From Pseudorasbora parva (Eukaryota > Chordata > Actinopteri > Cypriniformes > Gobionidae): a DNA stretch of 64,000 bases. Below, one piece after another: positions 35,516 through 45,700 of this stretch (the first letter of the stretch is position 1; each line of letters begins with the position of its first letter). The notes under the pieces are model-generated. The model saw only the letters and a program-made list of their open reading frames with translations. It was not told the origin of the DNA and did not search any database. A program made the position numbers and the translations under genes. The stretch spans positions 16,356,144 to 16,420,143 of the forward strand of contig NC_090184.1 of assembly GCF_024679245.1 (NCBI RefSeq), given 5' to 3'.

Positions 35516-37116
35516 CCGTGCCGTGTTTATGCTTCTCAGGTAACGCTTCAGTCGATCTTAAAACCTGACACCTATGGCGAATCAGGGTGTTATATAGCCT
35601 CCTGTATGCAAATATAAGCACCTTTTACGGCGGCCTTTCTGGAACGCCCCCCCATTGGTTCGTTCCTCTCAGCCGCCTCACCATAGGTTCCTGCAGTTGC
35701 CGCGGCCCGGCCAATTAGAGCGCTCCTCGTGCTAGGCTATGGCCGTACAGCGGCACTACACTTTACATGGATACCTTTATTAATAAAGTTTTGCTTCATT
35801 TTCTCGAGAAAAGGAGTTTTCCCATATGTAATACTCGTTCCTCTCTCTCAGGGAACCGAGGTTACGAAAGTAACCGAGTACGTTTTTATTTGAACGGCCT
35901 GTTCTCTAACTGAACTAAATTACTTTATTACAATAAAAAATCAAAACCACGTTGTGCAGTAGGCCTAGTCTTATTCTGTCATCTTCACCCAAGTGTTTAT
36001 TATGGCTCAGCAGCACGCGCATCATCTCTCGTCCGTTCTTCGACGCGCTTGCCATTGTGCTATTCTTTTAAACGACAGAGAGACCTCCCCTCCATATTAG
36101 TCGCTATTTTTCTATTTATTTATTAGTATTTGAGCGCATGGAACTGCAAAAGGCGAATATCCGCACAGCGCAGCTGCTGACGAACGTACGCTGCGTTTAA
36201 ATACTGCTCTATATATGGCACTTTGACTCCGAATTTAGTTTTATACAATCGTGTGATATGGAAACATTACAGGTTCTGTGTTGAATAACGCTGCGAGCGA
36301 AGAGAAATATGGTGTTTTGGAAGAAACATTTATTAAAAATGTTTCTATATTACTTAAATTAATATTGCAGAATATAAATCACTTTTATAGAGGCTGTTTT
36401 CGTATTTTCTATAGGTGTTTACATGTTTTTTACTTACAAATATAATAGTTTATTATATATGTTTAAAGTTTTACATAGTTTTAGAAACCATATAGCCATA
36501 TAATGAGGAGCAAGGTTTTTACAGTCTATGTTTTTTACCCTGTAACTGCCATGATCTTACATTTAAATGAAACTGGCCTACAGTTAAACTATAGTCTATA
36601 AAACTGTTTTAAAGTCTGGATCCCGTGAATTAAGGGCAAAGCTTTTTTTTCCCTCTTTAAAAGTTGTATTAACTTTTTTTAAATAGATTTAATGAAATGT
36701 AATAGCCTCATGAAAGAGATATCAGTGTCTTACTTAAATTATGTGTTAACTCTTGAAAAATATGATTGTTCAACCCAAAAATGTGATCATTTACTCACCC
36801 TAATGTCATTCCAAACCTAAATGAATTTATTTCTGTGTAAGCATTTCCATGTTAATGTTAATTAACAACACCAATAAAAGTGATTTTTTAAAAATAATTA
36901 TATTCAGAAATGTTTTAATATTAGGGTGTTTTATGGTGTATGTTTATTTTGGTGTAAGTAAATGTAAGTGTAAACAGCTCAACTTTGGAGTGTGGAATTT
37001 GGGCTTTTTTTGTTGTTGACATTTTGTAAATTCAACTTGACTGGACAACTACAAACAAAACACTGCGTACAAAGAAAAAAAATATTTATTAATTAACTGA
37101 AGATGACAAGCTTGAA

Positions 37117-38456
37117 TTAAAGGGTTAGTTCACCAAAAAATGAAAATGATGTCATTAATTGCTCACCCTCATGTCGTTGGACACCTGTAACATCTTCGTT
37201 CATCTTCAGAACACAAATGAAGATATTTTTGTTGAAAGCTGATGTCTGAGAAAGGCTTCAAAAAGGCCTCCATTGGGATTTAGTACATTTCGACTGACCC
37301 ACTCACAAGACCCATAAAAGACACTAAAGACTTCGTTACAAAGTCCATCTCACTACAGTGGCTGTACAATAATTGTACCGAGCGGCGAGAACAGTTTTTG
37401 TGCGCAAAAAAAAAAATCAAACTCACGCTCAAAATCAACTCACTGTCTCAAAATCAACTCACGCGATAGCGCATCACCTGCTGTTAGCATCCCGTTGACT
37501 CCCATTGATTTTTGAGTCACTTTGACAGTGAATAACTTTACATCTGAGACGTTTAAAGACTCCATTTGTCCATTGTTTATTTCTAAAGAAACACGACAAT
37601 GCATAAAAGGCTCCGTTACCTTGTATCTAACACTATCGCCCCGCAGAACCTGTTTTTGTAAAAATAGGCTAACGATTGCGTCATAACCAACGCGACTCTG
37701 TCGCACAGTTGAGAAATTACCGTATAGACCTGAGGAGACGCTCGCAGGCAATCTTTTACTGTCTATGAGACAGTCGGGGGGACGTGGAGACATAAAGTCT
37801 GATAAAATCAAGGGGGGAGAATGGGGAGAAGCCCATAGTGAGCCAAAAGCAACGGGAGAAAATATTTAAACAACGTGATTCAGATTTTACTTTCCACAAC
37901 TACTAGAAGACCTACAGCTGTCAGACAGGAGGCTCACGTCACATCTACATCGTCAAGCTCAGTCTGAGCCTGCGCAGTTCGCTCAGCCATCAGGAAGTGA
38001 GTGCCCCTAGGTTGACTTCATTTTTTCGCCGTTGACGTCAATGGGATCGCTCAGTCCATTTCTTTTACTGTCTATGATTCGAACGGCAGAGCTGCGTCAT
38101 ATTCTCGCGCATGCGTCGAGTTCACGTCAATAATTTGGTGGATTAGATCGTTATTTTGATTTTTGTGCGCACAATAACTATTTTCGTCGCATTGTAAAAT
38201 GATTGTACAGCCACTGTAGTGAGATGGACTTTGTAACGAAGTGTTTAGTGCCTTTTAGGGGTCTTGTGAGTGGGTCAGTCGAAATGTACTAAATCCCAAT
38301 TGGAGGCCTTTTTGAAGCCTTTCTCAGCCATCAGCTTTCAACAAAAATATCTTCATCTGTGTTCTGAAGATGAACGAAGGTGTTACAGCTGTCCAACGAC
38401 ATGAGGGTGAGTAATTAATGACATAATTTTCATTTTTGGGTGAACTAACCCTTTAA
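37117..38456. mobile_element. Palindromic MITE carrying a second insertion, present in each unit
   Basis: The left arm starts TTAA at 37117 and the right arm ends TTAA at 38456, pairing over about 290 bp (for example AAGTCCATCTCACTACAGTGGCTGTACAATAATTG against its inverse near 38185-38230). Equivalent copies: 43431-44770, 49750-51102, 57378-58749, and from 63704 to the window end. The centre, about 37420-38080, is absent from copy 0, so it was added or swapped in before copies 1-5 multiplied. Confidence 0.75.
37440..37811 (-). other. Conserved 123-codon open frame inside the MITE, function unknown
   Basis: Open from an ATG at 37811 to a stop at 37440. The translation begins MILSDFMSPRPPDCLIDSKR and contains FSTVRQSRVGYDAIVSLFLQ. 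Equivalent frames are at 43754-44125, 50086-50457 and 57733-58104, unbroken in all four, with one Val-to-Met change in copy 4. No family is recognised. The near-identity of the units explains the conservation without selection, and the sequence looks like repetitive transposon filler, so I do not call it a gene. Confidence 0.3.
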
Positions 38457-38530
38457 ATCAGCTTCAGAGTCTAGCATCTGTCTTCTCTGTATCTTCATAA
38501 TCACACCTGCTGTCGTCCATCACCATCTCC

Positions 38531-38908
38531 AGTGCCTTTCAGGGATTCTCACTGGCCCCCAATGTCTTGCAGTGACCCTCACCAGCCCTAATGTCTTTCA
38601 GTGACCATCACTAGCCCTTGTGTCTTGCAGTTACCTTCACTGGCCCAAGTGCTGTGACCTTTACTGACCCCAGTGCCTTGCAATGACCCTCACCAGCCCT
38701 AGTGTCTTCCAGTGACCCTCACTGACCCTAATGTCTTCCGGTGACCCTCACCAGCCCTAATGTCTTGCTGTGACCCTCACCCGCTCCAATGTCATCTGGT
38801 GACCCTCTCTGGACCCAGTGGCTTGCGGTGACAGCCTGAATGTCTTGCCATGACCTTCACCGGCCTCACTGTCTTCGAATGACCCTCACCGACCTCAGTG
38901 TCTTGCAG
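38531..38908. repeat. Minisatellite, about 29-30-bp units, directly 3' of the RhoGAP gene
   Basis: About a dozen imperfect repeats of the type CAGTGACCCTCACCAGCCC followed by TAATGTCTTG. Equivalent tracts: 44845-45222, 51177-51525 and 58824-59201. Copy 3 lacks exactly one 29-bp unit. On the gene's strand the tract lies immediately after the stop codon, so it would form the start of the 3' UTR. Confidence 0.85.
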
Positions 38909-38918
38909 TCCTGGTCAC

Positions 38919-40880
38919 CTATGTCCAGGTTTCCTCTCCACTCTCTGTGTTGTTACTACTATGTGGTGAAGGAATGAAAAGGAAAGAAAACCGATTATGT
39001 TTGTTCACTCAACACATTCATTACCCGTATAACTAAATGTACCTGGGCACATTCACAGGAAAACAAATCACAACATTCTCTTTCTCACTCATACATAAAA
39101 ATGTTTTATAAAGATCCTGCCACATACCTGCCAGTGCAGAAGCACATTATTTTTACAAAACGTCTTAATCTTTTTCTCAATCGCCGCAGTTTTCCAATTT
39201 TAGGTAGCTTCGATCTGGAAAATATATACACATAACAAGCATAAGGATGGTAATAATGATTTATGATAAACCCATAATGACCAGCATCCATTATGACCAG
39301 TGTGTGTGTTCTCAGCATACGTACCGGATTTCTGTGAGTGGCGGTTGTTTGACACACTCTTCATCCGTCGAGTCCCCTGCCTCCTCAAACACACAAGCAC
39401 ATTTCTAAGCATTTTAAATCTTTCACACACTCTTACACACTAGCAATGACTAATAGTAATAGTTTAACAATGTTCTGATTAAATTCATAACCCAGTCACA
39501 CACAGATACAAGTATAATCTGAAACAAACTTAAAACACAGTATAAACTCACTGCTGTGTTGCCGGTGGATGCATGAGGGTAAATGTTTGGCAGCAAATGT
39601 TTCAGGTTGTTGAGCAGGTGCTCTGTCAAAGTGTTACACAGAGTCTGATCCTCAACCATGGTGGGGCAGAGAGGAACACTGCACACAGATAACACACGTC
39701 ACATTACTATATAGGACACCTCAGCCCCTGAGTTACATTGTAATGCGCTTTGAAGTACAGAATATATCAGATTAATACACAAATACAAACACTTACTGAA
39801 AGATGGTGGGTCCAAAAACTATTGACAAGTTCTTGGATGTCATAAGATTTAGCTGACTCTCAGCAGCCACATGGGCCAGGAAGAACAGCAGGTAGGAGAG
39901 GACGTTAAAATGTTCCTCAGGAAGACGGTTCAGGATCGTCCTCACAGCCTGATTGAGTTCTTCATCTTCTGAGTCTGCAAGATAAAGAATTCAAGAAGAT
40001 TTAGTCCGATTTGATAAATCAATTTTGTTGTGCAGCAGGAACCCAAAATGTTCTCTCATCAACGCCCCAGCTTCACCTACCCCTGAACACCTTCAGCAGT
40101 TGTGTCATGTGTAGCTCTGGAATAAGTCCACCAGGCAACTCCCTGAGGAAAAGTTTCAATAAGGAGGCAGGAGTAGGAATATCCCCACTGTCAAACTCTG
40201 GAAATCCTCCTTGATCAAAACTTTTCCTTAATTCATTGCAGCGTTTCACTTTTCCACCAACCCTGAACAGCCCACTCTCACTGAGACCTAAACACAAACA
40301 CACATTATCTCAGCACAGATGTGATCATCGACCAACACTGAGAGTGAGAAACACACGGCACTCACCATGCTTCTCCACAAACTCCACTATGCGCATGAGC
40401 AATAGAGGAAGACCCTGTCTCATCTGTCCACTCTTCCTCAGGTCGATCAGGGGCACACCAAACACAGCTCTCTGTCTTTCCACCTGCACAAGGCAAAAAT
40501 TCATAAATAAATAAAACAATTCAGGACAGTTTAGCCTACTGGGAAATATTGTAACGTTACAGCACAGAATGCACAAATAATATGTTTAACGTTACATGAA
40601 GCTGTCTAACAAGTATGCATTTCAGTAACAAAGAGTGTATCAGGAAACATACATTTTATAATGAATATAGCGTTTCTCCATGTAGGCTACACTAACACCA
40701 ATTTACAGCATGTCATCTGTCCATTTCAATATATAACAATGCAAACTCAAAAAATAATAATGGGAATGTTTAGGATTTTCAAAACACAAATTTATAAAGT
40801 TCTTTACTGGCTGTAAGTATTTGTAAATCATATTGCATACTTACACACACTGATAAAATGCCGATCTCTCCCATTTTCAT
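38919..40880 (-). CDS. RhoGAP domain protein, FAM13-like, array copy 1
   Basis: Eight exons on the - strand in coding order: 40845-40880, 40366-40483, 40081-40287, 39797-39974, 39552-39678, 39325-39383, 39128-39214 and 38919-38958 (stop TAG 38919-38921). All introns are GT-AG and phases join into 283 aa. Residues about 20-215 form a RhoGAP domain, which would speed GTP hydrolysis by a Rho-family GTPase. The arginine finger is Arg60 (GLFRVGG), with Lys96 and Arg100 (SLLKLFLRELP) and Asn169 (NLSIVFGPTIFHVP). FVKIMCF and the preceding RRLRKRLRR form a basic, Cys-containing tail (residues 250-268) that may bind membrane. FAM13 proteins share VFGV, GLFRV, ASLLKLFLRELP and VFGP..FHVP, but are much longer after the domain. 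A four-codon upstream ORF precedes the start. Family assignment to FAM13 is a judgement; RhoGAP is firm. Confidence 0.85.
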
Positions 40881-42770
40881 GAAAGGCTCATGAAAGTGTG
40901 AAAGTGTCCGTTGTTTTTTTTCAGTGCCGCGCTGTGAACCAATCAGTGTCCGAAGCCGAGAGTCAAAACCAGAAAAGTGTCAAAAACGGGAATCCCAAAA
41001 CCGTCAAAAATCGTGCGTCAAAAACAGAAGGGAGTCAAAAACCAAGAGTCGAAATGTGTCGCCAATCCAAAGCCGATAGTCAAAGTCCGGAGTCAAACAC
41101 CGAAGATGAATACTCAAGAATATTCAATAACTGCAGAAACTCGCCAACTACATCAATCGCCAAAACACCCAACAGAGATGTATAGTGCTGAATGTTTATA
41201 TGTAGCTAGGCTACCTGCTGCAGCAACCCACGTCATATAGCGCTTTGGAATCTGCGGAAGAGTCTAGTTGAGTTAACAACCATCAAAATACATAAACGTA
41301 AATAAGAAACTTTTAAAGGGTTATAGTTCACCCAAAAATTAAAATTCTGTCATTAATTACTTACCCTCATCATGTCGTTCTACTCCCGTACGACCTTTGT
41401 TCATTTTCGGAACACAATGAAGATATTTTTGTTGAAATCCGATGGCTCAAAAAGGCCTCCATTGACAATGTATTTTCCTCTCATAAGACATTAAGTCATA
41501 AAAGGTAGGCTACTAAAGACGTCGTTACCAGTGTTGTGCAAGTTACTTCCAAACTGTAATATATTATAGATTACTTATTACTGCTATTTAAAAGTAATTC
41601 TTTACATTACAATATTATAGGCTACTGTCTCAGAATTGTAATGGAGGCTACATTACTCCTGTATTACTTTTGAGTTACTTTCACCAAAATAACTACAGAA
41701 GTAGCTCTTAACATTCTCAAATGTAGGCTATCTCGCGAATGTAGGCTACATGTGACGGTGTGGACATTTTCCCACCGGTTAATCAAGGTGTGACGTGACC
41801 ACATCGGTAATAACGGGGCTTTTAAATCACTAATTCTATCTAACCGAAAGGAACATATGCGCACTGCCGCGCTCAGGCATTAATAACGGGAGCGGATGCA
41901 AAGCGAGTGCTTTCAATGAATTCCTATGAAAGTTATGCTTCCATATGAACTGAAAACGCGCCAGTGCGCGCTGACAGCTCGTCAGTAAATGCGCCCTCTG
42001 TGCGGCCAAGCAGATTTTAGTTTCGGTTTAAAATTAGCCTATTATTATTAATAAAAAAAACAACACAATGACAAACTCCCTTTATTAGGCGCTTTTACAT
42101 TTCACTTTGAAACCAAATCTTCCGCGATCATCTGTCAGCTCAAGATCTGACTCCCTGCTGCGACGCTCGTTCGGATATAGCAGACAACTTCAGTTTTTAT
42201 TTGAACGGCCTGTTCTCTAACTGAACTGAATTATTTTATTACTATATATATATATAAAAAAAAATCAAAACCACGGTGTGCAGTAGGCCTAGTCTTATTC
42301 TGTCATCTTCACCCAAGTGTTTATGGCTCAGCAGCGCGCGCATCGTCTCTCGTCCGTTCTTCGACGCGCTTGCCGTTGTGCTATTAAACGACAGAGAGAC
42401 CTCCCCTCCATATTAGTCGCTATTTTTCTATTTATTTATTAGTATTTGAGCGCATGGAACTGCAAAAGGCGAATATCCGCACAGCGCAGCTGCTGACGAA
42501 CGTATACGCTGCGTTTAAATACTGCTCTATATATGGCACTTTGACTCCGAATTTAGTTTTATACAATCGTGTGATATGGAAACATTACAGGTTCTGTGTT
42601 GAATAACGCTGTGAGCGAAGAGAAATATGGTGTTTTGTTAGAAACATTTATTAAAAATGTTGCTATAATTAATATTGCAGAATATAAATCACTTTTATAG
42701 AGGCTGTTTTCGTATTTTCTATAGGTGTTTACATGTTTTATACTTAGTTACAAATATAATAGTTTATTAT

Positions 42771-45700
42771 ATATGTTTAAAGTTTTACATAGTTTTAGAA
42801 ACCATATAGCCATATAATGAGGAGCAAGGTTTTTACAGTCTATGTTTTTTACCCTGTAACTGCCATGATCTTACATTTAAATGAAACTGGCCTACAGTTA
42901 AACTATAGTCTATAAAACTGTTTTAAAGTCTGGATCCCGTGAATTAAGGGCAAAGCTTTTTTTTCCCTCTTTAAAAGTTGTATTAATTTTTTTTAAATAG
43001 ATTTAATGAAATGTAATAGCCTCATGAAAGAGATATCAGTGTCTTACTTAAATTATGTGTTAACTCTTGAAAAATATGATTGTTCAACCCAAAAATGTGA
43101 TCATTTACTTACCCTAATGTCATTCCAAACCTAAATGAATTTATTTCTGTGTAAGCATTTCCATGTTAATGTTAATTAACAACACCAATAAAAGTGATTT
43201 TTTAAAAATAATTATATTCAGAAATGTTTTAATATTAGGGTGTTTTATGGTGTATGTTTATTTTGGTGTAAGTAAATGTAAGTGTAAACAGCTCAACTTT
43301 GGAGTGTGGAATTTGGGCTTTTTTTGTTGTTGACATTTTGTAAATTCAACTTGACTGGACAACTACAAACAAAACACTGCGTACAAAGAAAAAAAATATT
43401 TATTAATTAACTGAAGATGACAAGCTTGAATTAAAGGGTTAGTTCACCAAAAAATGAAAATGATGTCATTAATTGCTCACCCTCATGTCGTTGGACACCT
43501 GTAACATCTTCGTTCATCTTCAGAACACAAATGAAGATATTTTTGTTGAAAGCTGATGTCTGAGAAAGGCTTCAAAAAGGCCTCCATTGGGATTTAGTAC
43601 ATTTCGACTGACCCACTCACAAGACCCATAAAAGACACTAAAGACTTCGTTACAAAGTCCATCTCACTACAGTGGCTGTACAATAATTGTACCGAGCGGC
43701 GAGAACAGTTTTTGTGCGCAAAAAAAAAAATCAAACTCACGCTCAAAATCAACTCACTGTCTCAAAATCAACTCACGCGATAGCGCATCACCTGCTGTTA
43801 GCATCCCGTTGACTCCCATTGATTTTTGAGTCACTTTGACAGTGAATAACTTTACATCTGAGACGTTTAAAGACTCCATTTGTCCATTGTTTATTTCTAA
43901 AGAAACACGACAATGCATAAAAGGCTCCGTTACCTTGTATCTAACACTATCGCCCCGCAGAACCTGTTTTTGTAAAAATAGGCTAACGATTGCGTCATAA
44001 CCAACGCGACTCTGTCGCACAGTTGAGAAATTACCGTATAGACCTGAGGAGACGCTCGCAGGCAATCTTTTACTGTCTATGAGACAGTCGGGGGGACGTG
44101 GAGACATAAAGTCTGATAAAATCAAGGGGGGAGAATGGGGAGAAGCCCATAGTGAGCCAAAAGCAACGGGAGAAAATATTTAAACAACGTGATTCAGATT
44201 TTACTTTCCACAACTACTAGAAGACCTACAGCTGTCAGACAGGAGGCTCACGTCACATCTACATCGTCAAGCTCAGTCTGAGCCTGCGCAGTTCGCTCAG
44301 CCATCAGGAAGTGAGTGCCCCTAGGTTGACTTCATTTTTTCGCCGTTGACGTCAATGGGATCGCTCAGTCCATTTCTTTTACTGTCTATGATTCGAACGG
44401 CAGAGCTGCGTCATATTCTCGCGCATGCGTCGAGTTCACGTCAATAATTTGGTGGATTAGATCGTTATTTTGATTTTTGTGCGCACAATAACTATTTTGG
44501 TCGCATTGTAAAATGATTGTACAGCCACTGTAGTGAGATGGACTTTGTAACGAAGTGTTTAGTGCCTTTTAGGGGTCTTGTGAGTGGGTCAGTCGAAATG
44601 TACTAAATCCCAATTGGAGGCCTTTTTGAAGCCTTTCTCAGCCATCAGCTTTCAACAAAAATATCTTCATCTGTGTTCTGAAGATGAACGAAGGTGTTAC
44701 AGCTGTCCAACGACATGAGGGTGAGTAATTAATGACATCATTTTCATTTTTGGGTGAACTAACCCTTTAAATCAGCTTCAGAGTCTAGCATCTGTCTTCT
44801 CTGTATCTTCATAATCACACCTGCTGTCGTCCATCACCATCTCCAGTGCCTTTCAGGGATTCTCACTGGCCCCCAATGTCTTGCAGTGACCCTCACCAGC
44901 CCTAATGTCTTTCAGTGACCATCACTAGCCCTTGTGTCTTGCAGTTACCTTCACTGGCCCAAGTGCTGTGACCTTTACTGACCCCAGTGCCTTGCAATGA
45001 CCCTCACCAGCCCTAGTGTCTTCCAGTGACCCTCACTGACCCTAATGTCTTCCGGTGACCCTCACCAGCCCTAATGTCTTGCTGTGACCCTCACCCGCTC
45101 CAATGTCATCTGGTGACCCTCTCTGGACCCAGTGGCTTGCGGTGACAGCCTGAATGTCTTGCCATGACCTTCACCGGCCTCACTGTCTTCGAATGACCCT
45201 CACCGACCTCAGTGTCTTGCAGTCCTGGTCACCTATGTCCAGGTTTCCTCTCCACTCTCTGTGTTGTTACTACTATGTGGTGAAGGAATGAAAAGGAAAG
45301 AAAACCGATTATGTTTGTTCACTCAACACATTCATTACCCGTATAACTAAATGTACCTGGGCACATTCACAGGAAAACAAATCACAACATTCTCTTTCTC
45401 ACTCATACATAAAAATGTTTTATAAAGATCCTGCCACATACCTGCCAGTGCAGAAGCACATTATTTTTACAAAACGTCTTAATCTTTTTCTCAATCGCCG
45501 CAGTTTTCCAATTTTAGGTAGCTTCGATCTGGAAAATATATACACATAACAAGCATAAGGATGGTAATAATGATTTATGATAAACCCATAATGACCAGCA
45601 TCCATTATGACCAGTGTGTGTGTTCTCAGCATACGTACCGGATTTCTGTGAGTGGCGGTTGTTTGACACACTCTTCATCCGTCGAGTCCCCTGCCTCCTC

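Larger units (their letters stand above)
30775..35882 (+). mobile_element. DIRS-type tyrosine-recombinase retrotransposon
   Basis: An element of about 5.1 kb inserted in copy 0 at a point where other units read CTTCAGTTTTTATTTG. No target-site duplication is visible. Inverted terminal repeats lie at about 30775-31066 and 35565-35882 (for example TTCACCATAGGTGTCAG versus CTGACACCTATGGCGAA). Just inside the right repeat, 35418-35513 is an internal complementary region: its first part is the reverse complement of the left end and its second part that of the right end. These features, with gag, RT/RNase H and a tyrosine recombinase in that order, define a DIRS element that replicates through a circle rather than using an integrase. 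Confidence 0.93.
22776..36456 (+). repeat. Array copy 0: degenerate left-most unit split by two retroelements
   Basis: Unit sequence is present in three blocks: 22776-24862, 29141-30774 and 35883-36456. A Gypsy element (24863-29140) and a DIRS element (30775-35882) lie between them. Compared with copy 1 it lacks the 123-codon frame region (37420-38080 of copy 1), where it keeps a different MITE centre (23745-23840). It also lacks the right MITE arm and the stretch covering exons 4-8 and half of exon 3: near 24000-24040 sequence equivalent to 38234, 38475 and 40143 is joined. It is the oldest or most damaged unit and marks the left edge of the array. Confidence 0.85.
36457..42770 (+). repeat. 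Array copy 1 (6314 bp)
   Basis: First intact unit, measured from ATATGTTTAAAGTTTTACAT to the same point in the next unit. Contents from left to right: a MITE fragment, a palindromic MITE with a 123-codon open frame between its arms (37117-38456), a 29-30-bp minisatellite (38531-38908), the RhoGAP gene on the - strand (38919-40880), a run of GAGTCAAAAAC-type motifs, one-armed MITEs, and an AT-rich tail. Unit lengths are 6314, 6319, 7629 (6292 without the hAT insertion and its duplication) and 6325 bp for copies 1-4. Confidence 0.93.

Noticed and set aside
38033..38040. Consensus CRE (TGACGTCA) in each unit
   Set aside because: A single short palindrome inside the MITE insert, about 3 kb from the RhoGAP start; a functional role cannot be supported from sequence alone.
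38531..38908. Possible CRISPR-like array
   Set aside because: The 29-30-bp repeats are contiguous and imperfect with no spacers, in vertebrate DNA; it is a minisatellite.
40898..41240. Overlapping + strand frames of 95 and 87 codons, repeated in every unit
   Set aside because: They lie in the low-complexity GAGTCAAAAAC region upstream of the RhoGAP gene, have no recognisable domain, and are repeated only because the units are near-identical.
41664..41864. 66-codon - strand frame repeated in every unit
   Set aside because: It falls in the MITE-derived stretch; its conservation follows from unit identity, and the matching frame in copy 0 (30284-30499) has diverged without sign of constraint.
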